This document shows positions 19,652 through 30,908 of a DNA stretch of 64,000 bases, piece after piece. A program made the position numbers and the translations under genes. The DNA is taken from the NCBI RefSeq assembly GCF_024139115.2, contig NC_085141.1, forward strand, positions 69,419,481 to 69,483,480, written 5' to 3'. How positions within the stretch are numbered: position 1 is the stretch's first letter; each line of letters begins with the position of its first letter. Under the pieces are notes generated by a model. It was not told where the DNA came from and did not search any database. It saw only the letters and a list, made by a program, of their open reading frames with translations. This stretch comes from Armigeres subalbatus (lineage: Eukaryota; Arthropoda; Insecta; Diptera; Culicidae).

Positions 19652-22297
19652 GGTGGGCCTGGTCAACTGGAACGCTTGCTCGCTAAAGAGCAAAACAATC
19701 GAGCTGAAGGATTTCCTTGAGGAGAAGGAAATAGACGTGGCGTTCATCACCGAAACGCACCTAAAACCGGAGGTGAACATCAACATCCCGGACTTCCGCA
19801 TCGTGCGACTCGACCGGCCGACCAGGGGAGGTGGTGTGGCCATCGCTCTTCGCTACAACATCAACTGTCGTCTGCTTCCAAGCTTCCAGCTCAGTGTCAT
19901 CGAGGCCATCGGTGTCGAAATCACCACTTCGGTCGGCACAATCGCGCTCATCGCGGCGTACTGTCCAACGCAAGCCAAAGCCGGCGATGGATCATCGGCT
20001 GCCCTTCGGAGGGACATCGTCAAGCTGACGCGGAGGCAAGGCCAGTATATCATTGCCGGCGACTTGAATGCCAAACATCAAGCCTGGGGCAACAGTCGCG
20101 GCAATCGAAACGGCACCATCTGGAGCAACGACATGGAGGAAGGCCACTACACGATCCTGAGCCCGGATTCCCCACTCGGCTGAGTCGGTCCGGTGCCCAC
20201 GCAACGCTCGACCTCTACGTAACAAACCTGAGTGACCACGTCTCGCAGCCGGTTGTATACCAGGAGCTCAGTTCGGATCACTATCCGGTGGTGGCGGAAC
20301 TGGGCTCCTCGGTCAATCGGCACCAGCAGTTACGGCGGAACTACCACCGAGTGAACTGGCAGCGTTTCCAGCAGTGCGTCGATAACACCGTCGACTACGA
20401 GGTGCGTCCGGAGACGCCGGAAAGTATCGACCGCCAGCTGTGCGCTATCGAGGAGGCGATCACGGCGGCCCGAGAGCAACACGTACCGACGGCTCGGCAG
20501 GTAAGCAACTCCTTAAACATCGATACACTCACCAAAGATTTGATTCGATTGCGGAATGTCACTCGCAGGCAGTTTCAGCGTACTGGACTGCCTGAGCTTA
20601 AGGCACGCTGCAATCGAATCACAAAAATTATCAAGGCCAGAATGGTGGACCTCAAAAATAACGACTTCTCGAATAAGATCCGCACTCTCCCAGATTATGC
20701 TAAGCCGTTCTGGAAAATGACCAAAATTCTAAAATCCAAGCCTCGGCCCATTCCACCTTTGATCCCACTAGACAATAATGGCTCGAAGGATCGCTTGATA
20801 ACTCCTGCAGAGAAGGTCGCTGAAATAGGTCGTCACTTCGTCAGCTCACACAATCTTGGGCAGAACATCGTCAGTCCACACGAAGCAGCCGTCAACGAGC
20901 ATGCTAACAACATCCATTTGATTCCCAACGACTTCTCGGAGGAGTTGGAGATATCAGCTGACGAATTGACGGCCTATATCAAATCGTCCAAGAACATGAA
21001 GGCCCCAGGCTTCGACAGCATCCTGAATCTCGAGCTCAAACACATGAGTGCTCCGTTCTTTGAGCACCTCTCGCTGATCTTTAATCAGTGTCTCCGGCTT
21101 AGCTACTTCCCATCGTCCTGGAAGTCAGCGAAAGTCATCCCCATCCGGAAGCCTGGGAAGGATCCTTCCTCCCCCAAAAGTTATCGACCCATCAGCCTTC
21201 TCTCAGGGTTATCCAAGCTATTCGAAAAAGCTATTCACCATCGGTTACTTGAGTCTGCCGAAAATCTCAACATCTTACTCGAGGAACAGTTTGGTTTCCG
21301 ACGCGGTCGGTCAACTGTACACCAACTGACTCGAGTTACCAACGTCGTCAGACGGAACAAGTTTGTCTCAACATCCGCCATGGCCTTACTCGATGTCGAG
21401 AAGGCATTTGACAACGTATGGCATGATGGCCTGGTGTACAAACTACAACGCTACAATCTTCCCAGCTACCTGGTGAAAATCATCAACAATTACCTGTCGG
21501 CAAGGACATTCCGGGTCTCAATCAGCGGAGCGAGTTCCAATGCGCACAATATCGTTGCTGGTGTCCCCAGGGCAGTTTTCTCGGGCCCCTGCTTTTCAAT
21601 CTGTTCACCTCCGACATGCCAGAACCTCCAGAAGGCGGCATTCTGTCTCTGTTCGCAGATGACACCTCCATCGTCTACAACGGTAGAGTGATCAGAGCGC
21701 TAGTGGCAAAACTCCAACGAGGCCTGGATGCCCTGACAGAGTACCTCACCAGCTGGAAGATCTGTATCAACGCGGCGAAGACCCAGGTCATCATTTTCCC
21801 CACTCCAAATCCCTAAACTTGTTCCGCCTGGGGACTGTAAAATCATCCTCAATGGCACGACTGTGGAATGGGCCAATGAGGCCGGCTACCTTGGCTTGAC
21901 CCTCGACAGCAAGCTTATTTTCAGGCAACAGGTTGACAAAACGGTGACAAAGTGTAACGTCTTGTTGAAACTACTGTACCCTTTGATCAACCGCCGGTCG
22001 TCATTGTCCCTGAAAAATAAGCTTGCTGTCTACAAGCAAATCATCCTCCCTGTGATCGAATATGGCATGCCGGTCTGGGAGAGCTGCGCTAAAACCCACC
22101 ACCTCAAACTTCAACGGGTCCAAAACAAATTCCTGAGGATGATCCTCAACACCCCTCCCAGGACAAGAACATCCGAGGTCCACCGTCTGGCCGGAATAAA
22201 AACCTTACATGAACGCTTTGGTGAGTGTAAAGAAAAGTTTAGGGTCCGTTGCTTGCACTCGGACCAAGAAGCGCTTAGGGCGCTAGTTCCAATCTAG
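19641..22297 (+). pseudogene. Jockey ORF2: AP endonuclease and reverse transcriptase
   Basis: The start ATG at 19641 lies inside the end of ORF1 (ATGGCTGCTAG), as in this clade. Endonuclease motifs are NWNACSLKSK, AFITETHLKP, YIIAGDLNAKHQAWG and SSDHYPVV. RT motifs are PIRKPGKDPSSPKSYRPISLL, EEQFGFRRGRSTVHQL, MALLDVEKAFDNVWHDGL (motif A), a broken GVPQG site and LFADDTSIVY (catalytic FADD). A C-terminal region follows (LPVIEYGMPVWESC). Single-base shifts lie near 20170 (endonuclease), near 21567 (within the GVPQG box) and near 21812. Length is normal for the clade if these are ignored. This copy cannot make active enzyme. Confidence 0.92.
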
Positions 22298-22565
22298 GTT
22301 ATCAAATTTTTATTGTAAATATTAGTGTATATAGTAGTTAGGTTATCAAATTTAAAAAAAAACACACTAGCGCCTCCTGAAGGCCGTCATGATACAATAT
22401 ATTTCAAAAATCAAGTAGAAACATAAAAATAATAATAATAATAATAATTAAAATTGAAGTTGGAGGGCCAAGCCGGCCGATCACTGTACATGTCAAAAAT
22501 AATTGTTGAACAAAAAATGTGTAAATAAAGAAGAATTTTACTACTACTTACTATTGAAGATCGCA

Positions 22566-22690
22566 CTAGTCTCGACCGGAACCAAGCGCAATACATGCGC
22601 ATGAGCCACCGAACGTGAAATAGATATTTTATTATTTTCCCGACGAATGAAACACGTACTGCACTTACTATTCAGACTATTCAGAAAACA
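22566..22690 (-). repeat. right part of the dispersed module split by Jockey
   Basis: The reverse complement aligns to about 15180-15283: agtaagtgcagt(g/a)cgtgttt, cgtcgggaaa and ggctcatgcgcatg are shared. Together with 18160-18253 it reconstructs the pre-insertion sequence. Confidence 0.75.
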
Positions 22691-23343
22691 TCCGGAAGTT
22701 AAAAGATAAAAACCCCGCTATTTGATCCATTTTTCCAAGTTGTCATTGAAACAATTTTGCGCTTCTGCCGCCGACTAAAAATCATCTGTGAAATTGTCGT
22801 CGATAATACTCAAAACGACCCATGGGTTCAATCGAAGGCTCTTCTCCTTATTTTAATGGTTAAATATTATTTCGCAAATTTGAACGATGAAAATTGAATT
22901 TTCGACAATAGAGCACATAAAGAAACGCTTCCATCAGCGTAGGAAAAATGAAATTCAATATCTGTAACCATTATGTGCATCATCCCACTACTGACTGGTG
23001 GTGAATCGTCTCAGGAGCGGTGCTCTACCCACACGACTATTCCGAACCGATTCATTCTGGTATCGACAAAATACAAATTCTGCTATACGGAACGAGTGCT
23101 CCGCCATCGCCGGTCGGGCGGCGGTACCCCTTAGCTAGAGAGTGCATTTGATGGTTATGTTTCGGTTTCATCACCATTTCCATTGTTTCTGAAATGCATC
23201 GTTCCGATTGCAGCATACGACGCCCTGCTCTACTATCGGCATACTGTGGGTAATTTGGAAGAAACCGGGACAAGGCATTTTTTTTCCTCTTAATTTTCGT
23301 TATTATTATTTTAGATTTTTATTCGTATGTAAACTATTCGTAT
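22691..23343. other. unassigned, no gene seen
   Basis: Mixed-composition sequence with no ORF carrying a recognisable domain and no clear TE ends. Confidence 0.5.
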
Positions 23344-23351
23344 ATGCTGGA

Positions 23352-23494
23352 CAGAGTGTATTTAATTAAGAGTGGCGACACTGTCAGAATTGGAACAAAA
23401 TTCATCTGTCATTCCCATACAAAATCGTGTTCCAAACGAGCAGGAAACCTGTCAAATGTGGCACATGTCGCCACTCTTAATTACATACACTCTG
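23352..23494. mobile_element. 143-bp hAT-type MITE with 8-bp target duplication
   Basis: The termini CAGAGTGTATTTAATTAAGA and (reverse complement of the right end) CAGAGTGTATGTAATTAAGA pair over about 28 bp, continuing into GTGGCGACA. The element is flanked by identical 8-bp sequences ATGCTGGA at 23344-23351 and 23495-23502. An 8-bp duplication with CAG-type ends is the hAT signature. There is no coding sequence. The perfect duplication suggests recent movement. Confidence 0.9.
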
Positions 23495-23502
23495 ATGCTG
23501 GA

Positions 23503-24032
23503 TAGGATAGGAGACTAAGTACATCAAAATTAAAATTGTCTGGGATAACAATTTCAAGCATCAGATGTTTAATCCACATATTCCATTGGTTTTAGCAGTT
23601 GCTTTTTCAAGATGTGTGCAACCGACAGTTTATGGTTCCATAATTGCCACATATATATAGAAGATTAATCTTGACAGCTTTTTGCGGTAAGTTGTCTCGT
23701 TGTGCAATGGTTTGATAATACCATCCATGAAAATAATCACTGGTGAAAATACCTCGCGTGGGGGAAAGTGGTCTAGAAAGTATCGATGACTGAATCTGAG
23801 AGAAAGACAACTTCCGAATGGGTCCACTTCAGCCTCACACGCAGCCTCACATCCCAGACACGTTCTATTCCTTCTGCTTCGTATCTTTCCATATATTTAT
23901 CATGTTCTAGCAATCGCTAGAACAGGAAATGGGCTTTCATACTGTTTCCATCTTATGTCTTGTAAATACAACATGACTAGTTCTAGCAGATAACTGTTAG
24001 AATTTAGAATTCGCTTCGGCATCCATATAGAA
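23503..24032. other. unassigned, no gene seen
   Basis: About 530 bp of mixed composition. Open frames here have no recognisable domains. Confidence 0.5.
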
Positions 24033-24130
24033 CAGCGGTTCTCAACCTTTTTCATGAGTGGTATCTCTTCAGACCTTTGCATTGCTTGAGGTACCCCTTG
24101 TTTTTTTTTATGTAAATTGAACTAAAGGCT
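24033..24130. mobile_element. hAT-like terminal fragment, CAGCGGTTCTCAACCT
   Basis: Begins CAGCGGTTCTCAACCTTTTT and continues with ggtaccccttg about 45 bp in. This matches the termini of the hAT-like element at 30909-32964, notably its right end. No partner end is found nearby, so this is one end of a truncated or decayed copy. Confidence 0.65.
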
Positions 24131-25049
24131 CACATTTCAAAAAAAAAATCATCGGGTTACAGACGAAACACGCAACACTAGATCCTTGTTTTCGATGGAA
24201 AATAAAAATTTTTGATATTTAAAAAAAAATAAATAAAGATTATTAAAATTATATGCCCATTTCTGACATTTTTTTTTATACTCCAAAATATAATAGAAGT
24301 GATAATTTTTTATGGATCTTTTAAAAATTAAGTTAATTGAGAATCTAAGAATAAAATACTGCGTCGTGCATCTTGAACCTTCCATAACTCAGCGGGAATA
24401 TGAATTGTTACAAAGCAGTGACTGGATTGAAGAGGAGTCCCGGTTTGATCTAGTCATTTTCATGCCTAGAGAAGTCAAGTATGTAGCATATTATGTATGT
24501 AGTATGTAGGTATTTCGACTATTCATATTATTTTTCATATAGCAAAAATATGATACTGGAGCTATGAAATAATAGTTCCAAATGGTTTAAAATGGTCAGC
24601 GTTGTGGCGGTTGAGTGGTATTGTTCCTGGGCTCAACATCAGTCTCCGCTATTGGTTATTTAAGAGACGAAAAACGTTAGATCATGCCTTCTTTTAGATA
24701 GAAATGGATCACAATTATAGACTTCTTACCCCAGGCATCTATTGTGAGAATTTTTCGGTTTTTTAGAACCTCATCTGCGCTCTACTTTTTTAGTATGAAG
24801 TGTAGGGAAATGACAAACCCTTACGTAATTAGCGCACGGTCTCTATAAGCTCCAGGACTCCCATTTTTAAAAGATCTTGCGTTGCATTCCTTTTTATTAG
24901 TATGTCAAAATTAGTGCTCGGTTTGTCTCAAATTTCACTGCTGCGAATTAAAAATTATGAATTAATCAAGATACCGTCGTGCGGGACTTCTTTTGACTCC
25001 GGGGGCTACTTTGGATTTTTGATTATCTTAAGAAAATTAAACATAAAAA
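24131..25049. other. AT-rich unassigned stretch
   Basis: A(n)/T(n) tracts near 24140-24290, otherwise featureless. No gene or RNA is recognised. Confidence 0.5.
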
Positions 25050-26170
25050 CAAACAGTGGGTAATGTCTGTGACATAACCGCTAAGTGGACGTAGGACTTG
25101 ACTTGACCATGCCTTTAAGATACATAATATGTCCGAATTTCTCACATCAACTATTTTGGATAAATAATCGGCGTTGCATACCATTCCTTGGCAAAATCTT
25201 CTCATCAAACCGACACAGAAATCAAATCTACCTCGAACAAGAATCATCAAAAGAAAATCAGGAGGTATCTGTCCGGTCACGAAATATTAGCCTCGATAGT
25301 GGCAACCTTCCCACTGAAGGACTGCCTGAAATAAACCACAAGTTGGCTTAGCAGGGAATGTAGACTGTATCTCAGCCCTCCCACTGAACAGCCTTCTAAT
25401 CCGTGCGATAGCGACTGAAGGAGAACATTATTTTTAACTCTTAGAGCCTTGAAAAAGGCTGTTTGCTTCGGCTAAGTGCAAAAATAAGAAAACGATCTTT
25501 TCAAATAACCGCGAATTTCTAGTGATGGTATAAAAAAGACTGAATGCTCTTCGAGCGAATGCACTTTTCTTTTATACCTTATTTTGAATCTTCTCTGCTC
25601 CCCAATTGGTGGGCCAATCAGCTAGTGTCTTGTATCCCGCTTCTTTGTCAGCCAAAGCGTCATCATCATCAACGCGTTCGAGAAGGGCTTCTTCTTTTTT
25701 ACGCTTGTTGCTCGCTGCTGGCGTCTATTTCCTAACGGGACTTCTCGCTAGATACATGCCAATAAGCCGGGAAAGCGAGCTTAGACTTGCAGTTCAGGTG
25801 GGAAGTACGTGTTCTTTTCTGAGACAACATTGTTAGTAGTAGAAGGAAGGAAACACCCGGACATGGGATTTCGGGTGATAAGATTTAGAATTGGTAACAT
25901 GGGACGATCATTCAGTCACGTTCGCTTTGTGAGCGGTCAGTATCAAACAATGTTTATCTACATATTTTTTTAATCAATGCCAAAAAATCCAACATTTGAT
26001 GAAAAACCGATTGATAGTTTATTAATGTTTGAGCTGTTATCGGTGTTTTTTTTAACCAATATTTATTTTAAGATTATGTGAGAGATTTGGTCATCTTATG
26101 AATCTTTAAAGGCATGGTCAAGCGAAGTCCTCCGTCCACTTCGCGGTTAAATCAGAAAAATTATCCACTG
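25050..26170. repeat. 1.1-kb unit bounded by about 110-bp imperfect inverted repeats
   Basis: Left arm about 25050-25165 contains ccgctaagtggacgtagga and gaccatgcctttaagat. The right arm about 26055-26170 carries the reverse complement with several differences (ccgcgaagtggacggagga, gaccatgcctttaaaga). Similarity extends on both sides of this core. It looks like an old foldback or TIR element. The interior (25560-25850) is GC-richer, with ccaattggtgggccaatcag, but has no recognised gene. No target duplication could be read. Confidence 0.65.
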
Positions 26171-28840
26171 TTAGTTTTGACGCTATTTATGAAAATCACG
26201 CATAAAATTTTATCTCTAGAATATTGGATTTGGCACCCAAGTACAATTTCTATCCCGAAGGGTATTGAAAGCATTGATATCGATCTCTATATATTGGCTC
26301 TCTGAAGAACCGTTTGTTTTTTGGACATACATGATGAATCATGTGGCTTTTCTTCACCCTGTCTCGGCTCAGCACCGATACCGGCCGGTCTCGGCTCGAC
26401 TCTGCTGCTGCTGCTGATGTACTGGCTAGGTTTCGGCTGATGATGGTCGCTTCGATGGTGTCGAGCTGAAAAAGCGGTCGGTGCAGACTTCATTCCCTGC
26501 TAAAAGGTGTGAGTGCTGTTCAATCGATGATGCGGTTGCTTCGCTTGTCCCGGTCAGAATGAAAGGAAAAAATCGCGTTGCGCTATTTTATGGCTTCTCG
26601 GCAGACCCAGCGGCTACTCATTCGCTGGTGTCTGCACCAATCAGAACGTGGTAATGGAATGATGCAAGAATTATGCGGTACCCATATTTATAGGTTCCCT
26701 TGATCTCAATGTTTTTCATTGAAAACAGTTTCATGCCTATTGAAACAAGTTTTTCGGGTCTTATCAAGCATGGACATGGAAGGCATACTTGAAATCTGTC
26801 ATTTGAGGGGCTTATCGCAAAAATTCGTCCACTGAGACGAACGCTATTAATGTTTAAAATCTTTCATAACAGCGTAACGCGGTCGATTTGAATATTTTGA
26901 AATGACACCCGGTATAGTTAAGAGAGACGTAAGTCCTACGTCAAAATACATGTTTTACGCTTTGCGTAATCCTCAAATTGTTCATGTCCGGTCATGTCTC
27001 GAATACAAGTTTCTATTGTTTTTTGTACGTAGTAACCATACTCAGTGGTAATCAAATGAGATAGTATATTTATTTATTTTTCATTCCGTTATTTTGATTT
27101 CTCTCTAGAGCAAATTTCGGTTTTATGCTATGGCAGTTTGTACTTTCATGGAAATATTCGAGAATCTAACGCTGATTATAAAAATTGCCTCGTATTCTCG
27201 GAAATATCAGAGCATGCAATGCAAATGATTCTTGTCATATTATGTTCAGGTTCTGACAAAGGCTTGTTGCAAGGTGCGTTTGTCAGTAACAAACTCTGTT
27301 GATGACAAAGGGTATATTGTTAGGCGTTGGCGTTGCTCGAATATTGATTCCCTGTCTATGAAACATCGAAAAATCAAAGATGGCGCATATTGGACCATAC
27401 CTCCCAAAAGTCCCACGCCCAGGCAGATGCACGGTCGAATAGATAAATAGACGGTTTGCATATCAGTAAAATGCTGGTTTCCTTTGTACTTGTCACACTA
27501 TCGACTGCATCTACAAATCAAAGTTAATTTCAATTAACCGACCCGACAAACACCCGCAGATGCAGCAGCAGCAGCGGAACCAGTTGCATCGGTCCCGTAC
27601 TCTAGTTACATAATTTCCAATAATCATCGTCCCATAGTGATCATCATAATGGTTTTCGCTTCTTCTGTGACAATTCATTACAAATGACCCTCGTTGGCCA
27701 TCGAGATTCCAAATCCAAAGTGTTGGTTGGAGGGTCGTCACTGGAATCAGAATTCATCACCATTGGACTCTCTGACGAGTAGATGAAAATTGGAATTTTC
27801 TGTAGGGATCCTCTCTTCGGTTAGTTAATCCGCACGATGCACGATTGATAGGACCTAGATAACAAGACGTTGACCAGACACGAAATCGTCACAACGCTTT
27901 TATTTATGGTTGATGCAGTATTTGTGTATGTTCGAGCTACGGCCGAAAATGGCTGAAAAATAAAATTTGATATTGATAATATCAAGGAGATATTTATGAT
28001 CTCAATAGCCTTATGAGTATATCCTACGCTTGATTATGTATAATAGAGTCTTAACATCAGGTGCAGTCGTGTAATACAGAGTAGAGCTATTGAGTCTGGC
28101 GGAAAACAGGAAAAAAAATTGCGGAAATATTTTGATAAGAACCTTCAAAGCAAACTCCAGCATACATCCTGAAGAAAATCCTCACAAAAAGGTAACATAT
28201 CATTCACTTTTCGCTTGGAAATAGCTTGAATGAAATTTTCTTCCTTCAGTATCAAATACTTTGCTCTACGTTTTCCAACAATGGATAAGGTATAAAAAGA
28301 AGCAAAACAGATGAATATGAGAAGGTTTAACAATTCAATCCCACGGGAGACTCCTTGTACAATTCTTTTTGTAATTCTTTCGCGACTTTATTGTAAGGAT
28401 TCCACTAACAATCAAACCATGAATTCATTCTGCGTCAGTAAGGTCCGCACTCCGCAGGTACCTATCAATGTGCCTCCTCAATTTTTAATGCAATTTTCTT
28501 GCGCGACTTTCAAAGTCACCGGCAGGAATTGGCTATTTTCTTGTCCTGACTCCTGACTCGCATTACCATCAGCGCGAATTTCCCCCTTTCTTTAAAATTT
28601 CTCCCCAAACTGGTGTTCGTTCGGTTGCCCTCTTTCCCGTGACTATCTTCGACAATGGACGGTGGGTTTCATTTTCAAGTGTTGAATTATTAAACGTAGC
28701 ATACATTTATTTGATTTTTAATTAATTTCTGTTGAAGAAGAAGGAACTACCCAAGTGCCCACTTGTCTTGGAATTGTTCGGCAAAAAAAACCTCGAACGA
28801 AAAATCGCGGAATAAAAGAAAAATGAGTTCATTCTTTATT
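26171..28840. other. long stretch with no recognised gene; promoter-like motifs on minus strand near 26580-26650
   Basis: Sequence 26330-26650 is GC-richer than its surroundings. On the minus strand it shows GATTGGTG (CCAAT-box like, about 26635), then CCATAAAATAG (TATA-like, about 26590), then an ATG at about 26491-26493 opening a 68-codon frame with CAG-type Ser/Gln runs that I do not recognise. This could be a real promoter and first exon, or nothing. The rest is AT-rich with no coding signature. Confidence 0.35.
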
Positions 28841-28898
28841 TCAGAAACGAACAAAGTGCAATAAGACGGTCGGTTGGATTTGATGGGCGAGGTAGCTA

Positions 28899-29159
28899 CT
28901 ACAGCAGCGCACAACCCCTTTCCTTTGGAAGTCGTGTTTCAACCAAAGGATTCTTCGGATCAGTAGGTTTTGAGTACAGCCGCTTGATTCCGACCGAACT
29001 GGAGCAACCGACGACAACGGGCGAACCGTTCCTCCGGTGTGGGTTCGTCGAATGTGTTTTTGAAGCGAGAATAAGATTTGCCTTCTTTATGGCTTTCACT
29101 GTGCGCCTCGCATTTCCTCCGAGATGCAGCAGCTTTCGGATTCCGCCGATGCCAACCAA
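28899..29159 (-). CDS. unrecognised 86-codon open frame with downstream AATAAA
   Basis: On the minus strand a Gly/Arg/Lys-rich N-terminus (MVGIGGIRKLLHLGGNARRT) is followed by a basic, Ser/Pro-rich remainder. An AATAAAG signal lies about 50-60 bp downstream of the stop (near 28840-28845). Composition differs from the AT-rich flanks. No domain is recognised, and no start context or splice evidence is available. It may be a terminal exon, a TE fragment or chance. Low confidence. Confidence 0.2.
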   Translation of the reverse strand: MVGIGGIRKLLHLGGNARRTVKAIKKANLILASKTHSTNPHRRNGSPVVVGCSSSVGIKRLYSKPTDPKNPLVETRLPKERGCALL

Positions 29160-29219
29160 AGGAAGCGCTTTTCGAGTAACGAAAACCGGTGGAAGTGGTT
29201 AATAGGGAGGGTATGCGCT

Positions 29220-30240
29220 ATCGCAAGATATTTTGCTTTTCGTTATGGTACATACACACACAGTATTTGAATAATTGGCAACATAAGAAGCGACTCATAA
29301 TTTAAAAATCGTTTTTTTTTTTAATAAAAATATGTATAAGCATTAAATTAAACCCACACTAAAACCCAAATTAAAATGTTTTTTCACGCTATTTTTGTTT
29401 TATTTAATTTCCAATCAAATATTTTCTTGATTTAATAAACAAAAAATGTCACAAGTTCATCAATTTTCTTATGAACCATTTATTATTTATGGCATTTTGT
29501 TTGCTAACTAAACACATTTATATTTTTATTCGTCGTTAAAATCTTTGAATAAAAAAATCCAATATCGCATATCCCCAGTTCCGAGTTGGAAGATTCAAGT
29601 TGCACCAAAGTCAGACAGAAACGTGGTAAAATTGATTTTTCTCACAGCGCACTTTAAAAGGAAATTGAACGCCCAGGCTTTCTGTGCTCAACCCCTCCCC
29701 CCCTCGGAGGAGCATTAGCAACAGCAACAGAAGTGGGATGATGGTTTTTCGTGCTTCGGGTTCCCTTTTGGTGGAAGCTATAGGTTGAAAGCTTGTACGA
29801 CGTTCTTCGAGAGACAGAGAACTCAATTTTGTGAATTGATCCAAGAAAGCAGAACTCCGAACCGTTACGATGATGGTCGGATGCGGTGAAGGCGCGGATA
29901 GGTATATGGATTACGAGCTATGTAGTACAAAGCGGCAGACAACTGTAAGGGAGAGGCAAATGCAAGAGAAGTTTGATGCGATGATGCGAGAGATCAAAGC
30001 ATTATTTACGAATTTGTGAAATAATTTTCAATTTGTGCACCATTCGTAGTGATATGGCAAAGTGGCAAATAAGCAAGCGGTATGGTAATAGCTGAAATAC
30101 ATGTTCATAGAAATGTAAGCTCTAGACGCCTATTTCTGTTGAGTACGAATAAAAAAAGGCTCACTTCTTAACCTGTATTATTGTCGACGCTTTACCATAA
30201 TAAGATCTATTAAAATTTGAAAAAATAAGAATTATATAAT
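29220..30240. other. AT-rich unassigned stretch
   Basis: Strongly AT-rich at 29280-29570. No gene, RNA gene or TE ends are recognised. Confidence 0.5.
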
Positions 30241-30249
30241 ATTCAACCC

Positions 30250-30610
30250 GATCAACGATGAACGATGTATTCGTGCATCGTTGAATATCCCAGCAGATCC
30301 ATTGAGCCAATAGGAATTCACTTATTACTTTCACAAGCTATTACAGGCCTTTTCTCAAGAACGTCCTGAAGTTCAAATTATGATCAACCAAGTATTGAAC
30401 GATGTATCCGTGCATCGTTGAACATCCCACGAAAAATCTTCCATGGAACTTCTGTTCCATATCTCAATATCGACTATATTACATCTCGAGGGTCGACTGT
30501 ATCACAGACCCTTTTTAATTCTTCAGATCAAATCGTCACTTGAACTAGCCATTGCAGGCCTTAATGGTTCGCTAAACTATCCTGGAAGTCGAATTGCTTG
30601 ATATAATTAT
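30250..30610. repeat. imperfect direct duplication carrying a conserved small hairpin
   Basis: AACGATGTATTCGTGCATCGTT (written here as stem AACGATG, loop, stem CATCGTT) occurs at about 30258-30279, and again with one loop change (TATCCGTG) at about 30398-30419. Each is followed by gaa(t/c)atccca. Further along both, weaker matches (aggcctt, cctg(a/g)aagt, ccaagt) suggest an old duplication of about 140-180 bp. The 7-bp stem is intact in both copies. Confidence 0.6.
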
Positions 30611-30908
30611 CCAAGTCCGTGTTCCCCCGCCCCCCCAACGAAAACATGATATAAATCACTCTTTCAAATTTTATTTCTTTTTTAGAATCTAGTGAGGGAG
30701 TGAAATGTGACGAACTTAAAATTTTTAAATTCACATAAATAAAGAAAAAAAAAAGTAGTCCAAAAAACGCCATAGTTTCGTTGTAGCGTAAAACTGATGC
30801 GATGGTTACGGAGGTTGCGGAAACCTGGGATTTTTAACATTCCACACTAACAATTACAAACCTCCCATGACACCTATGAGAGGTCGTAAAGTTCTTTGCG
30901 TTCTAAAG

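Larger units (their letters stand above)
18254..22549 (+). mobile_element. Jockey-clade non-LTR retrotransposon, full length, frameshifted
   Basis: A perfect 16-bp target-site duplication ACTATTGAAGATCGCA lies at 18238-18253 and 22550-22565. The element has a 5' UTR, ORF1 with zinc knuckles, ORF2 overlapping ORF1 by 11 bp, and a 3' UTR with an (AAT)n run (22428-22449) and an AATAAA-like signal near the end (gtaaataaag at about 22521-22530). The perfect duplication argues for a relatively recent insertion, yet both ORFs carry frameshifts. It inserted into a module that also occurs intact at about 15172-15385. Confidence 0.93.

Noticed and set aside
18441..19843. Minus-strand frames of 257 and 276 codons opposite Jockey ORF1/ORF2
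   Set aside because: Shadows of the coding strand, which shows zinc knuckles and endonuclease motifs.
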